Source: Candidatus Sifarchaeum marinoarchaea (GTDB lineage Archaea > Asgardarchaeota > Sifarchaeia > Borrarchaeales > Borrarchaeaceae). From it: 8,195 nucleotides of DNA. The stretch covers positions 1 through 8,195 of the forward strand of contig JAECRW010000066.1 of assembly GCA_016294985.1 (NCBI GenBank), given 5' to 3'. The position numbers and the translations under genes were made by a program. The notes below the pieces were generated by a model. The model did no database searches. It was not told the DNA's origin and was given only the letters and a program-made list of their open reading frames with translations. Of this stretch, positions 5,091 through 8,195 are shown piece after piece; position 1 is the stretch's first letter, and every line of letters begins with the position of its first letter.

Positions 5091-6672
5091 ACTCTACAGT
5101 TAGTTGAGCGAGCACGTCTTTGTTCCAGCGCCATTCCTTTTTATCCGCATCGAACATCTCTATAGGTAACAGTTTTGCTGTGGATCTAAACTGGTATCGA
5201 TGAGCGGTCCAGATGGCATCACTTTCCCTCAGAACATTCGTTACAGCATCTGTAAATTTGATAAAACTGCCGGAAGGTAATTGAAGCCATGCAAAGAGAT
5301 ATTTTTTTGAAGCATACGGGAAGGGTTGAAGGGTGTAACTAAACAATACTGGTAATTCAAAAAGGGCGGCCTGAAAAGGTTTTAGGTATTCCTCATCGCC
5401 CGTATAGAATACAACAATTTGTTCATCAAGTCCCATTTGCCGCAAACTAACAAACGGAAGTAATACATTCTCATCTCGCAGTCGTTTGACCCTGTTCCTC
5501 ATACCTGCCCTTGTCATACCAACTAATTTTCCCAATTGCGCCATCGACATTCGTAAGTTATAACCATAATAGTCAATGATTTCTAGGTCTTTTAAATCAA
5601 ATGGGATACGCTTTTCTGCTCCATCAATAAACTTAACTGAATCGGGACTCACCACGTGATACTTATCTTCATAAAGTATCCTCTCAAGCCATAGTGCCCA
5701 TGCGTCCCAATCAATATCCCATATGTTTTCTTCTTCATCGAAATGTTGAAATGAGAGGTTATCTTGTATCTCCAGAGTTTTATACATTTCAAAATCGTCT
5801 AGTTTATCTTTCAATATATTATATAAGTCTCGAAGAGGATATACACTCGCTCTTTGGCGGGGGATATTAAAACCATATGCCTTTACAACATTTCCAGCTC
5901 TTAGTTCCTGGATGACAGTAAGATAAGGAAACTCAATGGTTGATCTATCTTCTGTTTTAATCAATGCCATTTGTAGTCCTAATTTGTTCAGGTTTGGACG
6001 CCCCAACACTCTAAAATAAAAAAGTTTTCGTAACCGATCGAGGATGTATATGACAGAATTCTTGTGCAGATTCTCTGCGTTGGCAATTTCTTTTTTCTTT
6101 GAAAAGGGATGTGCATCAAAATATAGCACAACTTTCAAATCATTTTTTGATAGTTTGGGTCTCCACTCCATCCAGATGTTGTCAAGGTAGCGAGTTGCTT
6201 CTCGTTCAGTAAGAGGTTCTCTTATGAATTTACGGAGTCTACGAAGTTTTCGGAGAAGTATTGGAAGAAACTCGCCAAAAGTAAATGAGTCAGCTTCTAG
6301 TAGATCATGGACGCTTCTATACATTGTGCCATCTTCAAACCGCATTAAGGGTTTATCAGTTCGTGTGGGGCTTAATCCCCGATTTTTATACCATTCTTTG
6401 ATTAATATTTCCCTTTCAACGACATCCAAGAGATTATATGCTAATAAATAAGCAAGATCTTCTTCAATAACTTCTGGAAATAGGTTATTTGGCAGAAAAT
6501 AATCTAAAAATAGGCGCATAAGCTGTTCTCGTCTATTTAGTGAAAATAAAACTTTTTCATCAATTTTTTCTTTGATAATAGGAGCGCCATTGAGAAATTT
6601 AGAAATAGCATCAATTTCATTGTGAAGTTTTTCATACTCTTCAGATGATATTTTATTACCATGTGGCGCCAT
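5089..6672 (-). CDS. Large DNA-binding protein with two Lrp-like HTH plus sensor units in tandem
   Basis: This is a 527-residue predicted transcription regulator. Residues 1-170 are helical and charged, with no recognised domain. A first winged-HTH-like unit lies at about 174-222 (LSKNDLKVVLYF, then a recognition-type helix HKNSVIYILDRLRKL). It is followed by an alpha/beta segment (about 225-300) opening with LNKLGLQMALIKT. The pattern repeats: a second HTH at about 359-408 (LKDLEIIDYYGYNLRMSMAQLGKLVGMTRAGMRNRVKRLRDENVL, shown here as one helix-turn-helix), then about 408-490 opening with LRQMGLDEQIVVFYTGDE. The second unit closely resembles the Lrp/AsnC layout: AsnC-type HTH followed by a ligand-sensing RAM-like domain. 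Lrp proteins are usually about 150 residues, so this would be an internal duplication with an extra N-terminal region. Start ATG 6672 has no ribosome binding site, but has a TATA box at leaderless distance. Ligand and targets are unknown. Confidence 0.72.
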   Translation of the reverse strand: MAPHGNKISSEEYEKLHNEIDAISKFLNGAPIIKEKIDEKVLFSLNRREQLMRLFLDYFLPNNLFPEVIEEDLAYLLAYNLLDVVEREILIKEWYKNRGLSPTRTDKPLMRFEDGTMYRSVHDLLEADSFTFGEFLPILLRKLRRLRKFIREPLTEREATRYLDNIWMEWRPKLSKNDLKVVLYFDAHPFSKKKEIANAENLHKNSVIYILDRLRKLFYFRVLGRPNLNKLGLQMALIKTEDRSTIEFPYLTVIQELRAGNVVKAYGFNIPRQRASVYPLRDLYNILKDKLDDFEMYKTLEIQDNLSFQHFDEEENIWDIDWDAWALWLERILYEDKYHVVSPDSVKFIDGAEKRIPFDLKDLEIIDYYGYNLRMSMAQLGKLVGMTRAGMRNRVKRLRDENVLLPFVSLRQMGLDEQIVVFYTGDEEYLKPFQAALFELPVLFSYTLQPFPYASKKYLFAWLQLPSGSFIKFTDAVTNVLRESDAIWTAHRYQFRSTAKLLPIEMFDADKKEWRWNKDVLAQLTVE

Positions 6673-6696
6673 ACATAATACTAGTAAATCGTTCTC

Positions 6697-6704
6697 TATA
6701 AATA
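6697..6704 (-). promoter_or_regulatory. TATA box of the tandem HTH gene, leaderless spacing
   Basis: On - this reads TATTTATA, centred about 28 bases before the A of the ATG at 6672. Archaeal TATA boxes are centred about 26-28 bases before the RNA start, so transcription should begin at or within a base or two of the start codon. The lack of any Shine-Dalgarno sequence before this ATG agrees. Confidence 0.6.
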
Positions 6705-6905
6705 CTTTCAGTCTTAATCGAAAAAACCATAAACTTCGCTTTAAAGGACTGACGATTTTGGAGAATCTTGTAATTCCTTTTGAGAGATCTTCTTTTTTGT
6801 CGGTGAATATCTAAAACGTTGCCGTATTATTTGGGTATCATGAGAAAAGAATTTGAGACATTTTTAAAAAAGGTATGCTTGCTTTGCGGTTTTATCTAAT
6901 GATTA

Positions 6906-6967
6906 CAGTTGTTTTTGATTGCTATTGCGTGATACACCATCAAAACAATTGATAAAAGTTTTTTTTT
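6906..6967 (+). terminator. Long hairpin followed by nine T
   Basis: The 478 bases between the HTH gene and the mini-ORF (6673-7150) hold no convincing gene. Inside them, arms at 6906-6919 and 6939-6951 pair over 13 positions, with one mismatch and one bulged T and a 19-base loop. Seven bases later comes a run of nine T (6959-6967). This looks like an intrinsic terminator on +, although no gene upstream points toward it. It could end a short unannotated RNA, or protect the downstream cassette from read-through. Confidence 0.4.
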
Positions 6968-7002
6968 ATGCACATTGCGAAATTAACCGACAAAAAGTTT
7001 TG

Positions 7003-7009
7003 CTATATT
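7003..7009 (+). promoter_or_regulatory. Possible TATA element for the mini-ORF/76-residue cassette
   Basis: CTATATT would place an RNA start near 7033. TTTTAAAAGTAAAT at 7055-7068 is an alternative, giving a start near 7088. Both are plausible in this AT-rich stretch and neither stands out. Confidence 0.25.
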
Positions 7010-7150
7010 CTCAGATACTCACTTTTTCTCGATATTGGGCAATCTAAGCTATCATTTTAAAAGTAAATACTGTCTAAAGAAAAGAACAGATTGTAACTTC
7101 AAAAGTGTGAGTTGTATGTTTGCAAAAAAAAGTGAAGGAGGTATAACCGT

Positions 7151-7180
7151 ATGGGTCCTGGCGGCGGATTTCCATTCTAA
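7151..7180 (+). CDS. Nine-codon mini-ORF with strong ribosome binding site (leader peptide or frameshifted gene start)
   Basis: GAAGGAGGT (7134-7142) lies 8 bases before ATG 7151, the best ribosome binding site in the window. The frame reads MGPGGGFPF and stops at TAA. Its glycine and proline codons are GC-rich compared with the surroundings. Shifting +1 at the stop continues as KLYWKALIEKKQEVRDK. That frame ends in a TGA overlapping the ATG of the 76-residue gene (ATGA, 7229-7232), a classic coupling arrangement. It may therefore be a leader peptide, the first part of a 26-residue protein made by +1 frameshifting, or a gene broken by a one-base change or read error. No family was recognised. 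Confidence 0.35.
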   Translation: MGPGGGFPF

Positions 7181-7228
7181 ACTGTATTGGAAAGCACTTA
7201 TTGAAAAAAAACAGGAGGTTAGAGATAA

Positions 7229-7459
7229 ATGAATGTCTTGTCCAATCTAGGAACATTAGAGTTTATACGGAGCGGTGAACTTACTATAGAAGATTTTGAT
7301 GCAGACTGGGTCAGGATAAACATCGAAAAAACTAACCCAGAGCTCGTAGATCATTACTTAAACGCCATACTCCAATATATACGAAAATCCGTGAATGCAC
7401 GCATAAGAATATTAAAAAGCGCGACTAACGTGATCTTTAACTTGCCATACCGCTTTTAA
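7229..7459 (+). CDS. Unrecognised 76-residue protein
   Basis: The start is well supported: AGGAGGT (7213-7219) lies 9 bases before ATG 7229. The protein has an acidic first half (FIRSGELTIEDFDADWVRINIEKTNPELVDHY) and a basic, probably helical second half ending NLPYRF. It has no cysteines, no signal peptide and no clear membrane segment. It follows the mini-ORF at 7151, and its ATG overlaps the stop of the frame entered by a +1 shift there, so the two may be translationally coupled. The acidic-then-basic layout is seen in many small binding proteins and says nothing specific. It could also be a C-terminally truncated larger protein, since the next 250 bases are non-coding and then a TnpB element begins. 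Confidence 0.6.
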   Translation: MNVLSNLGTLEFIRSGELTIEDFDADWVRINIEKTNPELVDHYLNAILQYIRKSVNARIRILKSATNVIFNLPYRF

Positions 7460-7712
7460 TCACCGCTCTTCATTTTCCACTACGCTTTCTAACCTAATGA
7501 AAAAACAGTTGAAAAGCTACTTTTAGTCCTAGTATTCTAAGAATATTATGGCTAAGCCGAATAGATGTGACTCCGTCAATTACTTGTGTGGTTTAATGAA
7601 GTAGTAACTTTGTTTTTTGAACCTATCACTATCACAAAATGCGGCGATTATCGAATATTTGTGAATGTTGTCATTTTAAAATTGAAAAAGGAAAAGCAAA
7701 CTCTAATTGTAA

Positions 7713-7850
7713 GTGAACTACCTCATGCTAAAGCGATGAAGCTTCCTGCTTCACAGACCGAACTTGCTTTCACATAGGGAATACGGTTGAGGTATTCCAG
7801 CGATGCCAAAGTAGAGGATTCTGTCTCCACAGGCTTAAATTCGGTACGTA
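7713..7850 (-). ncRNA. Omega-RNA (reRNA) region overlapping the 3' end of tnpB
   Basis: Omega-RNAs are usually made from the 3' end of tnpB through the right end into flanking DNA. Here, on -, GCAGGAAGC (7749-7741) is followed by an imperfect hairpin (CTTCAT-C-GC-TTTA-GC-ATGAG, one bulge) and then GGTAGTTCAC ending at 7713. The guide would begin TTACAATTAGAG. The 5' limit is an estimate. Confidence 0.45.
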
Positions 7851-8195
7851 CCATACCTACTAGTTGTTTTAAACCTTCGTTCTCTATGTTAACACTTGAA
7901 TTAAGGTCTCTATCCATTACATTCCCACATATCGGACAGACGTATATTCTGTCATCCAAACCTATTTCGCGAATACTACCGCAACGTGAACAGCTTTTGG
8001 TGGAAGGGAAAAATCTATCGACCTCAATCGGAGTATGCATCTTGTCTTTAAGCCTGCGTATTATTCCTCCAATCGCGGTGGATAAGATTTTACCTCCCCA
8101 TAAGCGTTGCCAGGCTTTTATATTTTCATCCTGATAACAGACTACCCCATAATTGTCTTTGAGATAATACGTTATCTTGTTCTTGATATCCTTCT
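7723..8195 (-). CDS. tnpB: TnpB RNA-guided nuclease of IS200/IS605 elements, N-terminal part outside window
   Basis: TnpB is the RNA-guided endonuclease related to the ancestor of Cas12; it cuts DNA matching the guide in its omega-RNA and helps retain the element. The visible C-terminal 156 residues carry YQDENIKAWQRLWGGK and then VDRFFPSTKSCSRCG, the family's best-known signature. The zinc-ribbon cysteines are C68, C71, C86 and C89 of the visible part. The final RuvC motif DRDLNSSVNI follows (94-103), whose aspartate completes the active site. The tail is PVETESS...EAGSFIALA. No stop or shift interrupts this part. The frame is open to the window edge without a start, so the first two RuvC motifs lie outside. 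It appears intact as far as it can be read. Confidence 0.92.
   Translation of the reverse strand, partial: KDIKNKITYYLKDNYGVVCYQDENIKAWQRLWGGKILSTAIGGIIRRLKDKMHTPIEVDRFFPSTKSCSRCGSIREIGLDDRIYVCPICGNVMDRDLNSSVNIENEGLKQLVGMVRTEFKPVETESSTLASLEYLNRIPYVKASSVCEAGSFIALA

Larger units (their letters stand above)
7713..8195 (-). mobile_element. IS200/IS605-family (TnpB) element, left part outside window
   Basis: The right end lies at 7713: GGTAGTTCAC (7722-7713 on -) directly follows the TnpB stop codon, as in the relic at 4619. The element runs out of the window on the right, so whether it also has a TnpA transposase and an intact left end is not visible. Confidence 0.8.

Noticed and set aside
6840..6899. 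A 19-codon + strand frame, MRKEFETFLKKVCLLCGFI.
   Set aside because: It has no ribosome binding site, and frames of this length are expected by chance; conservation data would be needed.
7035..7232. A 65-residue + strand frame starting at TTG 7035.
   Set aside because: It has no ribosome binding site at its start and an unusual composition. Only its last part, reached by a +1 shift from the mini-ORF at 7151, has supporting signals.
7586..7777. A 63-residue + strand frame starting at GTG 7586 and running into the TnpB element.
   Set aside because: It has no ribosome binding site, and its last third is antisense to tnpB and its omega-RNA. The part before 7713 might be a remnant cut by the insertion, but nothing supports that beyond an open frame.
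7787..8134. A 115-residue + strand frame.
   Set aside because: It lies entirely antisense to the clearly coding tnpB frame, whose zinc ribbon and RuvC motif settle the strand.

Overview
The window looks archaeal. It carries the 3' part of a transcription factor B gene, a prenyltransferase of the archaeal ether-lipid (UbiA) family, promoters built from TATA-like boxes, and one gene whose TATA box sits at the spacing expected for a leaderless transcript. Base composition is AT-rich. Several genes have clear GGAGG-type ribosome binding sites, and TTG starts are used. An uncultured lineage, possibly an Asgard archaeon, is plausible, but nothing here fixes the lineage. No rRNA, tRNA or CRISPR array was seen.

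Layout, left to right. TFB (5' end outside the window, + strand) converges on a TIM-barrel protein of the AP-endonuclease-2/xylose-isomerase superfamily (- strand). A 353-base non-coding stretch then holds the divergent promoters. Next comes a two-gene unit on +: a LolD/MacB-type ABC ATPase with no permease, and 42 bases later a geranylgeranylglycerol-phosphate geranylgeranyltransferase-like UbiA protein. After a 290-base spacer rich in inverted repeats lies an unrecognised 160-residue protein on +. Its stop codon lies inside the conserved end of a decayed IS200/IS605-type element (about 4619-5030). That element keeps a structured, omega-RNA-like right end and only scraps of a TnpB tail. Then comes a 527-residue DNA-binding protein on - with two HTH-plus-sensor units in tandem, probably read from a leaderless mRNA. 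A 556-base region follows, with a hairpin plus T-run and a 9-codon mini-ORF with an excellent ribosome binding site. It leads into an unrecognised 76-residue gene. The right edge holds the C-terminal 156 residues of an apparently intact TnpB on -, with its own omega-RNA end.

The most interesting theme is the pair of TnpB-family right ends. They share GCAGGAAGC, then a hairpin, then GGTAGTTCAC. One is attached to a TnpB reading frame that is intact as far as visible; the other has lost its nuclease. A TnpB from the right-hand element could in principle use the guide-bearing RNA of the left-hand relic, whose guide position would be the last codons of the 160-residue gene. The second theme is the mini-ORF/76-residue cassette, which may involve a +1 frameshift. 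The rest (TFB, lipid prenyltransferase, ABC ATPase) is ordinary archaeal chromosome.
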